Shown here piece by piece: positions 7,830 to 15,132 of a DNA stretch of 36,328 nt. The notes below the pieces were generated by a model. The model saw only the letters and a program-made list of their open reading frames with translations, made no database searches and was not told the origin of the DNA. The translations under genes and the position numbers were made by a program. Each line of letters begins with the position of its first letter. Position 1 is the first letter of the stretch. Origin of the DNA: Streptomyces odontomachi (lineage in GTDB: Bacteria; Actinomycetota; Actinomycetes; Streptomycetales; Streptomycetaceae). The stretch is taken from the NCBI RefSeq assembly GCF_024435355.1, contig NZ_JAMJWG010000041.1:1-36328 (forward strand), read 5' to 3'.

Positions 7830-9049
7830 TCGGCGTGACACCGGGCGAGCACCTCCCTGGCGAGCTGACGGTAGGCGGCGGCGCCGACGGAGTTGGAGGC
7901 GTACGTGGTGATGGGTTCACCGGCGACCGTGGTCTCCGGGAAACGGACCGTGCGGCCGATCACCGTGTGGTAGACGTGATCGTCGAAAGCCTCCACGACC
8001 CGGGCCAGCACCTCGCGGCTGTGTACCGTGCGCGAGTCGTACATGGTGGCGAGGATGCCGTCGAGCTCCAGCTCCGGGTTGAGCCGTTCCTGGACCTTCT
8101 CGATGGTCTCGGTGAGCAACGCCACACCACGCAGCGCGAAGAACTCGCACTCCAGCGGAACGATCACCTTGTGCGCCGCGGTCAGCGCGTTCACGGTGAG
8201 CAGGCCGAGGGACGGCTGGCAGTCGATGACGATGTAGTCGTAGTCGGCCATCAGCGGCTTGAGGGCGCGCTGGAGGCTGGACTCGCGTGCGACCTCCGAC
8301 ACCAGCTGCACTTCGGCAGCCGACAGGTCGATGTTGCTGGGCAGCAGGTCCATGTTGGGCACGGCGGTCTTCAGGAGCACTTCCTCGGCCGCCATGCCCC
8401 GCTCCATGAGCAGGTTGTAGACGGTGAGGTCGAGCTCCATCGGGTTCACGCCCAGGCCGACCGAGAGGGCGCCCTGCGGGTCGAAGTCGACGAGCAGGAC
8501 ACGGCGTCCGTACTCGGCGAGCGCGGCACCCAGGTTGATGGTCGACGTGGTCTTGCCGACGCCGCCCTTCTGGTTGCACATCGCGATGATCTTGGCCGGG
8601 CCGTGGTCGGTCAGCGGTCCGGGGATCGGGAAGTACGGGAGCGGGCGGCCGGTGGGGCCGACGCGCTCACGGCGCTGGCGCGCGGCGTCGGGCGCGAGCG
8701 TGGCCGCGTACTCCGGATCGGGCTCGTATTCGGCGTCGGGGTCGTAGAAGTGCCCTTCGGGCAGGTCGTCGTAGTCGGCGAAGTGGCTACGGCTGTCGCC
8801 ACTCCGGTCGCCGGCCATGGCGTTCACGTGATGGCCATCCATGCTCTGGGGTGCTGTCTGTGCCTGCGGCGGGGTTGCCTGCGGACTCTGGTGGGCTGCG
8901 AAGGTGCGTACCGCAACAGAACTGACGGAGTCGACGGCCTCAAGCCCCGTGGGGCCCTGGACCCTCCCCCACTGCCGTGACGGCGTGGGAGCTGCCCCCA
9001 CCGACATTCCTGGTTGCCCACCCCCGGGAGAAAATGTCGACTCATTCAC
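7826..9049 (-). CDS. parA: ParA/Soj-family chromosome partitioning ATPase
   Basis: 407 aa. A disordered N-terminal extension of about 145 residues ends at PIPGPLTDHGP. Then comes the deviant Walker A motif CNQKGGVGKTTSTINLGAALA with the signature Lys, followed by RVLLVDFDPQGALS, DYIVIDCQPSLGLLTVNAL and VIVPLECEFFALRGVALL, all typical of ParA/Soj. It would bind DNA as an ATP-dependent dimer. GTG at 9049 was chosen because AAGGAGG lies 11 nt upstream; the upstream in-frame sequence includes that site. This is the scpA-linked paralogue (like Rv1708), not the parAB pair near oriC; no parS-like site was seen here. First gene of the parA-RHH-scpA-scpB-rluB operon. Confidence 0.93.
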   Translation of the reverse strand: MNESTFSPGGGQPGMSVGAAPTPSRQWGRVQGPTGLEAVDSVSSVAVRTFAAHQSPQATPPQAQTAPQSMDGHHVNAMAGDRSGDSRSHFADYDDLPEGHFYDPDAEYEPDPEYAATLAPDAARQRRERVGPTGRPLPYFPIPGPLTDHGPAKIIAMCNQKGGVGKTTSTINLGAALAEYGRRVLLVDFDPQGALSVGLGVNPMELDLTVYNLLMERGMAAEEVLLKTAVPNMDLLPSNIDLSAAEVQLVSEVARESSLQRALKPLMADYDYIVIDCQPSLGLLTVNALTAAHKVIVPLECEFFALRGVALLTETIEKVQERLNPELELDGILATMYDSRTVHSREVLARVVEAFDDHVYHTVIGRTVRFPETTVAGEPITTYASNSVGAAAYRQLAREVLARCHAE

Positions 9050-9347
9050 AAGTCGTCTTACCTCCTTGGTGACCAGGAAACTTCTCAATAGGTCAGCGTG
9101 GCACCATGCCGACGGTTGGCGACTCTATGGCGTGTCACCGGTCCGCAGCAACACAATCCGCCGGACCCGGTGCGATGTGTCGGCAACCGAACACCCCGCT
9201 GTCAAGGGCGCACAGCGGGCGTTCACCGGCTTTCACGGGTGTACGAATCGGTTAAAGGGTTACGTTCGAGGCGAGTTGAAACAAGCCATGGGCGCAGAAC
9301 GTCGCCATGCAGTGCGCAACGTGGCGCTCCGCACATCCGTACGCCGA
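9050..9347. other. parA upstream region
   Basis: Non-coding region between the 5' end of parA and the hairpin behind ald (both genes minus strand). It holds the AAGGAGG ribosome-binding site of parA at 9061-9067 and must contain the parA promoter, but no convincing -35/-10 pair stood out. It is less GC-rich than the surrounding genes, and short frames here lack coding character. Confidence 0.5.
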
Positions 9348-9375
9348 CGGCCGGACCGCTCGTAAGGTCCGGCCG
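9348..9375 (-). terminator. Hairpin downstream of ald
   Basis: CGGCCGGACC and GGTCCGGCCG form a perfect 10-bp stem with an 8-nt loop, about 85 nt after the ald stop on the minus strand. There is no T-run, as is usual for GC-rich actinobacterial terminators. Confidence 0.5.
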
Positions 9376-9458
9376 GTGCGGGCGCGTTGACGACGCGCGT
9401 TGACGTGGGTGCCGGCATCGGCTGACGGTGACCGCCGCCGGCCGGCGCTCGGCAGTCG

Positions 9459-10574
9459 TCAGCCGAGGAGCGCGTCCAGCTCGGTGTGCTCCATGCCGTG
9501 CGCCTCGGCGACCTCCTTGTAGACCACCTTGCCCTCATGGGTGTTGAGCCCCCTGGCCAGGGCCGGGTCGCGGCGCATGGCCTCACGCCAGCCGTGGTCG
9601 GCGAGCGCCACGATGTACGGCAGGGTGGCGTTGGTCAGCGCGTACGTGGAGGTGTTGGGGACGGCGCCGGGCATGTTGGCGACGCAGTAGAAGACCGATT
9701 CGTGGACCGCGAAGGTCGGCTCGGCGTGCGTGGTGGGATACGAGTCCTCGAAGCAGCCGCCCTGGTCGATCGCGATGTCGACAAGGACACTTCCGGGCTT
9801 CATCCGGGACACCAGCTCGTTGGTGACCAGCTTCGGCGCCTTGGCGCCCGGGATGAGGACGGCACCGATGACGAGGTCCGCCGCGAGGCAGGCCTTCTCC
9901 AGCTCGAAGGCGTTGGACACCACCGTCTGGATCTTCGTGCCGAAGATCCGGTCGGCCTCCTTGAGCTTGTGGATGTCCTTGTCGAGCAGGGTGACGTGGA
10001 AGCCCATGCCGATGGCGATCTGCGCCGCGTTCCAGCCGGAGACGCCACCGCCGATGACGACCGCACGGCCCGCGAGCACACCGGGCACGCCGCCCGGCAG
10101 CACGCCGCGCCCACCCGCCGGGCGCATCAGGTGGTACGCGCCGACCTGGGGCGCGAGGCGGCCGGCGACCTCGGACATCGGGGCGAGCAGCGGCAGCGCA
10201 CGACCGGGCAGCTCCACGGTCTCGTAGGCGACGGCGGTGCTGCCCGCCTCCAGCAGCGCGTCCGTGCACTCCTTGGAAGCGGCCAGGTGCAGGTAGGTGA
10301 AGACCACCTGGTCCTTGCGGAGCCGGTGGTACTCCTCGGCGATCGGCTCCTTGACCTTCAGCAGCAGGTCGGACTCGAGCCAGACCTGGTCCGCGGTGTC
10401 GAGGATCCGCGCGCCGGCCGAGACGTACTCGGCGTCGGTGATCGAGGAGCCGGCACCCGCGTTCCGCTCGATGAGGACCTGGTGGCCGTGGCGCACCAGC
10501 TCGTGCGCACCGGCGGGGGTGAGGGCCACACGGAACTCGTTGTTCTTGACCTCGCGTGGGATGCCGACCTTCAT
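9459..10574 (-). CDS. ald: Alanine dehydrogenase
   Basis: 371 aa, the usual full length. NAD-dependent oxidative deamination of L-alanine to pyruvate and ammonia, or the reverse. Begins MKVGIPREVKNNEFRVALTPAG. Seen: LLLKVKEPI with the substrate Lys, YLHLAASKE with the catalytic His, the Rossmann glycine motif VVIGGGVSGWNAAQIA, VDIAIDQGGCFEDS with the catalytic Asp, and YCVANMPGAVPNTSTYALTNATLPY near the C-terminus. ATG at 10574 has AAGGA about 11 nt upstream. It appears monocistronic: about 145 bp separate it from the upstream STAND gene and a hairpin lies downstream. No adjacent AldR-type regulator gene is present. Confidence 0.97.
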   Translation of the reverse strand: MKVGIPREVKNNEFRVALTPAGAHELVRHGHQVLIERNAGAGSSITDAEYVSAGARILDTADQVWLESDLLLKVKEPIAEEYHRLRKDQVVFTYLHLAASKECTDALLEAGSTAVAYETVELPGRALPLLAPMSEVAGRLAPQVGAYHLMRPAGGRGVLPGGVPGVLAGRAVVIGGGVSGWNAAQIAIGMGFHVTLLDKDIHKLKEADRIFGTKIQTVVSNAFELEKACLAADLVIGAVLIPGAKAPKLVTNELVSRMKPGSVLVDIAIDQGGCFEDSYPTTHAEPTFAVHESVFYCVANMPGAVPNTSTYALTNATLPYIVALADHGWREAMRRDPALARGLNTHEGKVVYKEVAEAHGMEHTELDALLG

Positions 10575-10718
10575 CGTCGATCACGTCCTTGGCTCAGAAA
10601 ATCAATCACGGCAATGCATGACACACCCGGACGCAGGGCGCGTAACGGGAGATGCAGCAGAACACTGCGGCGGAGCCAGTCTAATGAAGGCTTCCTTGGT
10701 GTCTAGCCTTTCAAACGC
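10575..10718. other. ald upstream / STAND gene downstream region
   Basis: Short non-coding stretch that must contain the ald promoter. A relatively AT-rich segment at 10680-10730 includes TAGACT on the minus strand as a possible -10; no convincing -35. No hairpin terminator for the STAND gene was recognised. Confidence 0.35.
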
Positions 10719-13622
10719 TCAATATGGGGCGGATGCACTGTGAGATTCGCAGGTGCTAGGTGGCGTATCGGGCGTATCGGGCCGGGACGCGTCCCGAGGC
10801 TGCTGCGGGGCCGGCCCGGACGCCGTTCCGGGGTCGCCCGGAACGTCTTCTTCCGTTGCCGTGACGTGCTGTCCCGGCGCCGCGCTGGGTGCCGGCGCCG
10901 GGCCGGGGACGATTCCGGGCGAGGGTGCGGTGCCCGCGTCCTCGAAGGCCGGGTGATCCGGGTCTTCCGGGTCTTCCGGGTCTTCCGGGCGATCTGAGTC
11001 TTCCGGGTGATCCGGCGCGTGCCCCTCCCGGCGGCTCGCCGGAAGATCGAGCCGGCGCCCCTTCCCGCTGCCGCCCGCGTCGCCCTCCGGGCCACCGCCT
11101 TCCGCACGGTCGCCGCCGTCTTCCGCGCGATCACTGCCGTCTTCCGCATCCCCCCGTCGACGGCTCGCCGGGGCGTCATGACGGCGTTCCTCCAGGCCGT
11201 CTCCTGCGTCTGCGGCTACGTCCACGCCGTCATCCCCGCCGGCCGCCAGGTCATCCGGCTGGTCATCCCGGCGGCGGCCCGGGACGTGCGCCGGGCGGGT
11301 CCGGGGTTCGGGGGTGATCGGAGGGCGGGCGGTCGTCGCGGTCGCCGAGCCGTCGGCGGGGGCGCCGCGAGACCCGCCGGGCCCGCGGAAGAGTCCATCG
11401 CGAACGGGGCCCCGGGCGGTTTCAGCGGTCTCGGAGGCCCCGGAGCCCAGCGAGTCCTCAGAGCCGCCGAAGTCCACCGAGCCCCCCGAAGTCTCAAAGT
11501 CCCCGGAGTCCCCGGAATCCCCGGAATCCCCGGAGTCCGCGGAATCCCCGCAAACCCCGGAAACGGGTGCGGTGCAGCCGTCGGAGGCTTCTTCTCCGGC
11601 TTCTCCTCCCAGGACCCGCTCGGCGGCCGCCCGGTGCAGCCCGGCGGCCACCGGGTCGCCGAGGCGCTCGAAAGCATCGGCGAGCCGGAGCTGGAGGGCG
11701 GCCTGCAACCGCTCGTCATGGGCGCGGCGCGCCCCCTCCACCGCTTCCCGGCCGGTACGCAACGCCTCCTCGTAGCGCCCCGCGTACTCCTGGGTGCGCG
11801 CCAACTCGCTCAGGGCGCGTGCCTGGCCGGCCAGGTCACCCGCCTTGCGGAAGCCGGCCACCGCGGCACGCCAACTGCGCAGCGCCTCGGCGTACCGTCC
11901 GTCCTGCACCTGGGCCCCGGCGATGCGCCCGTACAGTCGGGCCGCGTCGTGGCGTTCGTCACGTGCCAGGCACTGCGCCAGGGCGCGGCCGAACCAGTCC
12001 ACGGCCCGTTGGGCGTCCAACAGCTCCTGGTAGGCGGCGCCGATGGATTCCATGGCCCGGCCCGTGGCGTACGGGTCCTGCGCTTGGCGCCCGGCGTCCA
12101 AGGCCGCGCGGTAGCGGGCCAGCGCGGCCCGGGTGTGGCCGGCGTGCGCGTCCAGGTCCGCGAGGTTGAGCAGGGCCGCGGCCTGCTCACGGTGGAGTCC
12201 ACGGCGCTCGGTGACGCACAGCATGAGCGCATGGATGCCGTAGAGCTCGGCGGCCGCGGCCTCGGTGCCCTGGTGGGCGGTGAGCGCCCGCGCCAGCGCC
12301 GCCATCAGCCGCCGGGCCAGGGTGTCCAGGTCGCCTTCGGCGACCGCGGCCCGGGCGGCGGCGAGCAGCGCGGGCTGCCGGATCCGCAGCCAGCGTGCGG
12401 CGGCGGTCCGGCTCGGGAAGCGCAGGCTGTTGGGGAGCGCGGCGTGCTTGCGCCGGGCCGCCGAGCCGGCCGGTTCGGTGAGGGCCCGGCAGGACTGGAG
12501 CAGGGTGACGTTCCGCTCGAGCATGCGGGCCCGGGCGAGCTGTAGCTCCGCGGGACGGTCCTGGGCCTCGGTGCGGCGACGCAGCAGCGGCATCAGGCAG
12601 CCGGGCACCTCGTACTGCGGCAGTGGTGTGCCGGCCGGCCGGACGAGTCCGAGTACGGCCAGGTCGTCCAGGACGTCGTGCGCGGTGGTGACGGAGCAGC
12701 CGGCCAGCGCCGAGGCGGTCTGCGGGTCGGCGAGGCCGGCCGGCGCCAGGCTCAGCAGTCGCAGCACGCGCGCGGCGGGCGTCGGCAGCTCCGCGTAGAC
12801 GAAGGCGAAGACACGTGCGAGCGGTGATCCGTCGCCGCGTGCCGGTGCCTCGCGCAGCCGTTTGGCCAGGTCAGCGACGGCGGCCCGGGGCCGGGCGCTG
12901 AGCCAGCCGCCGGCGAGCAGCAGCGCGGCGGGCATCCGGCCGCACTCCTCGGCCAGGTGTTCGGCCGAGCGGGGGTCGCAGGTGATGCGCACGGAGCCGG
13001 TGAAGCGGCTCAGCAGCGCCACGGCCGACGGGGTGTCCAACCCGCCGAGCGTGCAGGGGCGCACATCGGGGATACCGGTCAACGGGCCTTCGGAGACGGC
13101 CACGGCCAGGCAGTGGGGGGTGTCGGGCAGCAGCGGGTCGACCTGCTCGGCGTGGGCGGCGTCGTCCAGGAGCAGCACGCTGGGCCGCTCGACCAGGGCG
13201 TCGCGCAGCATTCCGGTCACGTCGTCCTCGGTGGCACCCGGCGCCGCGGACAGGTGCAGATCGCCCAGGAGGGTGCGCGCGACGTCGGCCGTGGGCACGG
13301 GGGTGCCGTCGGGTTCGGTCAGCCGGGCGCGGAGTACACCGCCCGGGTAGCGGCTGCCGGGGCCGGTGACCCGGCCGGCGAACTCCTCGGCCAGCGCGGT
13401 GCGCCCGGAGCCCGGGCGGCCGGCGATCAGCAGGACCCGGGCGCGGGGGGCCTTGCGGCCCGCCAAGGTGTCGAGTCCGGCGCGGCCGATGTCGGCCCAC
13501 AGCTCCTTCAGCTCCTGTGCACGGCCGATGAAGGGAGGGGCCGTCTGAGACGGTGCGGGGGCACCGCGCTGCCCCTGCTGCGGTACCTCGATGCCGCCGG
13601 TGTCCACCGCCTGATCCGTCAC
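10719..13622 (-). CDS. STAND/NB-ARC-like ATPase with TPR repeats and disordered acidic tail
   Basis: 967 aa, no named family recognised. From about residue 35 PPFIGRAQELKEL begins an NB-ARC/AfsR-like module: Walker A IAGRPGSGRTALAEEF, Walker B SVLLLDDAAH, and CGRMPAALLLAGG in the place of the GxP motif. A winged-helix-like stretch and a helical region precede several TPRs (about residues 480-690; GRAMESIGAAYQELLDAQRAVDWF, ARLYGRIAGAQVQDGRYAEAL). The final 280 or so residues are low complexity, with GDSGDSGDSGD and EDPEDPEDP runs. No DNA-binding or toxin domain is visible. Odd: Arg replaces the P-loop Lys. GTG at 13622 is chosen for GACGGGAG 8 nt upstream; GTG at 13649 is possible. Likely a signalling or scaffold protein (inference). 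It sits alone between ald and the Nudix gene. Confidence 0.85.
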   Translation of the reverse strand: MTDQAVDTGGIEVPQQGQRGAPAPSQTAPPFIGRAQELKELWADIGRAGLDTLAGRKAPRARVLLIAGRPGSGRTALAEEFAGRVTGPGSRYPGGVLRARLTEPDGTPVPTADVARTLLGDLHLSAAPGATEDDVTGMLRDALVERPSVLLLDDAAHAEQVDPLLPDTPHCLAVAVSEGPLTGIPDVRPCTLGGLDTPSAVALLSRFTGSVRITCDPRSAEHLAEECGRMPAALLLAGGWLSARPRAAVADLAKRLREAPARGDGSPLARVFAFVYAELPTPAARVLRLLSLAPAGLADPQTASALAGCSVTTAHDVLDDLAVLGLVRPAGTPLPQYEVPGCLMPLLRRRTEAQDRPAELQLARARMLERNVTLLQSCRALTEPAGSAARRKHAALPNSLRFPSRTAAARWLRIRQPALLAAARAAVAEGDLDTLARRLMAALARALTAHQGTEAAAAELYGIHALMLCVTERRGLHREQAAALLNLADLDAHAGHTRAALARYRAALDAGRQAQDPYATGRAMESIGAAYQELLDAQRAVDWFGRALAQCLARDERHDAARLYGRIAGAQVQDGRYAEALRSWRAAVAGFRKAGDLAGQARALSELARTQEYAGRYEEALRTGREAVEGARRAHDERLQAALQLRLADAFERLGDPVAAGLHRAAAERVLGGEAGEEASDGCTAPVSGVCGDSADSGDSGDSGDSGDFETSGGSVDFGGSEDSLGSGASETAETARGPVRDGLFRGPGGSRGAPADGSATATTARPPITPEPRTRPAHVPGRRRDDQPDDLAAGGDDGVDVAADAGDGLEERRHDAPASRRRGDAEDGSDRAEDGGDRAEGGGPEGDAGGSGKGRRLDLPASRREGHAPDHPEDSDRPEDPEDPEDPDHPAFEDAGTAPSPGIVPGPAPAPSAAPGQHVTATEEDVPGDPGTASGPAPQQPRDASRPDTPDTPPSTCESHSASAPY

Positions 13623-13723
13623 GGGCCACACTCCCGTCCCAGCACGCACTGCCGCCCGCCACGGTCGGCTGGGGCGCGTCAGAGCCTAGTTCAGCTCCCC
13701 GACACGAACGGCTGCACGCAACG

Positions 13724-13758
13724 CAGACCATCGCCCGATCGGATCAGGCGATGGTCTG
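13724..13758. promoter_or_regulatory. Perfect 12-bp inverted repeat upstream of STAND gene
   Basis: CAGACCATCGCC (13724-13735), an 11-nt loop, then GGCGATGGTCTG (13747-13758). It lies about 100 bp upstream of the STAND gene start and has no T-run on either side. It could be an operator, a hairpin in the leader, or a terminator; sequence alone does not decide. Confidence 0.5.
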
Positions 13759-13836
13759 ACCGGCCGCGCCCACCGTGCCTCGAACGGGCCACACGGATTA
13801 CCTGCTTGGTGGGTTGAGGGCTGGATACACCCCTCT

Positions 13837-14073
13837 GGGTGGTGGATGTGTGCGGGTTTCGGCCTGGCTGGGCGCGCAGTTCCCCGCGCCCTTTCTGGTG
13901 CCCTTGGCCGTGGGGTCGCCGTCGGGTGGCTGGAAATTGCTGCTAGCAGGCGGCAGCCAGCAGGCCACGCCGACAAGCCGGCAACCCCACGGCCAAGGGC
14001 ACCAGAAATGGGGGCGCGGGGAACTGCGCAACCAACCACGACGAAACCCGCACACCCCCACCACCCCCACCAC
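13837..14073. repeat. Long imperfect inverted repeat (about 75-bp arms)
   Basis: The left arm (about 13837-13916) and right arm (about 13984-14073) are complementary over most of their length, from GTGTGCGGGTTTCG through GCGCAGTTCCCCGCGCCC to TTTCTGGTGCCCTTGGCC and GTGGGGT. The central spacer is about 67 bp. The GCGCAGTTCCCCGCGCCC and GTTTCGTCGTGG blocks match the element at 3789-3915. No transposase gene or convincing ORF is inside. It lies between the Nudix gene and the STAND gene, both minus strand. Confidence 0.75.
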
Positions 14074-14109
14074 CCACAAAGGGGCAAGGCACCCCGCAGG
14101 GATACCCAC

Positions 14110-14171
14110 CAGGGGCGCGACGCCACGTCAGGGGCGCGCCGCCGCATCAGGGGCGCGATGCCACGTCAGGG
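14110..14171. repeat. Three 19-bp tandem repeats
   Basis: Unit CAGGGGCGCGACGCCACGT with few changes at 14110-14128, 14129-14147 and 14148-14166, then a partial fourth copy. Located just beyond the 3' end of the Nudix gene, in non-coding DNA next to the long inverted repeat. Confidence 0.7.
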
Positions 14172-14217
14172 CCGACGTCGAAGAGGCCGCCCCAGGCCCT
14201 GGGCGCAGCCCCGGGCC

Positions 14218-14844
14218 TCACGCTTCGAAGGGCCGCGCCGGCCAACTCGCCAGCGCCGGCCGCAACGCCTCGAGCCCGTCCCCCTGGCGGGCGGCGACGA
14301 GCGAGAGAACCCCTACCACCAGGCAGTTGTTGTGCAGGTCACCGGCGAGCACGCCGCGTACCAGCTCGTCGACGGGCACCCGCGCCTGCTCCATGTCGGC
14401 CTCTTCGTCCTCGACGGCGAACCGCTCGCCCTCCGCCTCGGACAGATCGCGGGCGAGGAAGATCCGCACGGACTCGTCGCAGCCGCCCGGCGTCGTGTAC
14501 ACGTCGGTCAGTACGCGCCAGTCCGCCGCCTTGACGTGCGCTTCCTCATAGAGCTCGCGCTCCGCCGCGTGCAGCGGATTCTCGCCGGGGATGTCGAGCA
14601 GGCCCGCGGGGATCTCCCACAGCTTCTGCCGCACGGGGTGGCGGTACTGGCGGATGAGCAGGACGCGGTCCTGGTCGTCCAGGGCGAGAACGGCGACCGA
14701 GCCAGGGTGCACCTGGTAGTCGCGTCCCACGACGGAGCCGTCCGGCATGACGACCTGGTCGGTGCGGACCGAGGTCTTGTTCCCCACGAAGGGCGTCTCG
14801 CTGGCCGTGATCTGCCATTCCTCGGGGGTGTCCTTGATCGTCAT
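14218..14844 (-). CDS. ADP-ribose pyrophosphatase (Nudix hydrolase)
   Basis: 208 aa. Splits ADP-ribose into AMP and ribose 5-phosphate. Seen: VAVLALDDQDRVLLIRQYRHPV and KLWEIPAGLLD, typical of the ADP-ribose pyrophosphatase branch, then the Nudix helix ENPLHAAERELYEEAHV with the metal-binding RE..EE residues. The usual Gly of EExG is His here. VYTTPGGCDESVRIFLARDL follows, with acidic residues after it. ATG at 14844 has GGAGG about 10 nt upstream; a longer frame to 15036 lacks conserved sequence. The gene directly follows pyrG in the same direction, as Rv1700 follows Rv1699 in mycobacteria, but the GC-rich hairpin at 15024-15110 may separate the transcripts. Confidence 0.92.
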   Translation of the reverse strand: MTIKDTPEEWQITASETPFVGNKTSVRTDQVVMPDGSVVGRDYQVHPGSVAVLALDDQDRVLLIRQYRHPVRQKLWEIPAGLLDIPGENPLHAAERELYEEAHVKAADWRVLTDVYTTPGGCDESVRIFLARDLSEAEGERFAVEDEEADMEQARVPVDELVRGVLAGDLHNNCLVVGVLSLVAARQGDGLEALRPALASWPARPFEA

Positions 14845-15023
14845 AACGCCCTGTCCTCCACACGCGCGACCGGAAACCGGGGCAGGCCCCACAAAAGGAG
14901 CGCCCCGGATCACCGTATCGCCCGGCTGCGGCGGACCCGCCCCGGACGCCTCCGCACCTGCGCCGCGACCGTCCGCACGAACCACGCCGGGTCGGCACAG
15001 AACACGCCGGGTCCGCGCGAACC

Positions 15024-15110
15024 AGCCGGTCGACACGGTCGACGCCGGGCCGGCACGGACGCGCCGAGCGGGCCCGAGCCCCCGACCCGCTCGGCGCGGG
15101 TCGACCGGCT
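15024..15110 (-). terminator. Nested GC-rich stem downstream of pyrG
   Basis: Inner perfect 13-bp stem CGCGCCGAGCGGG/CCCGCTCGGCGCG (15060-15098, 13-nt loop), flanked by outer 11-bp arms AGCCGGTCGAC (15024-15034) and GTCGACCGGCT (15100-15110). It begins 23 bp after the pyrG stop on the minus strand. No U-run; probably the pyrG terminator or an attenuator before the Nudix gene. Confidence 0.55.
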
Positions 15111-15132
15111 CCGGCCCGCCGACGGACGGGAC

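Noticed and set aside
7826..9049. ParA as the oriC-proximal parAB system
   Set aside because: No ParB gene or parS-like site nearby; the scpAB context identifies it as the scpA-linked paralogue.
14110..14171. Possible CRISPR array from the 19-bp units
   Set aside because: The units are directly adjacent without unique spacers and no cas genes are present.
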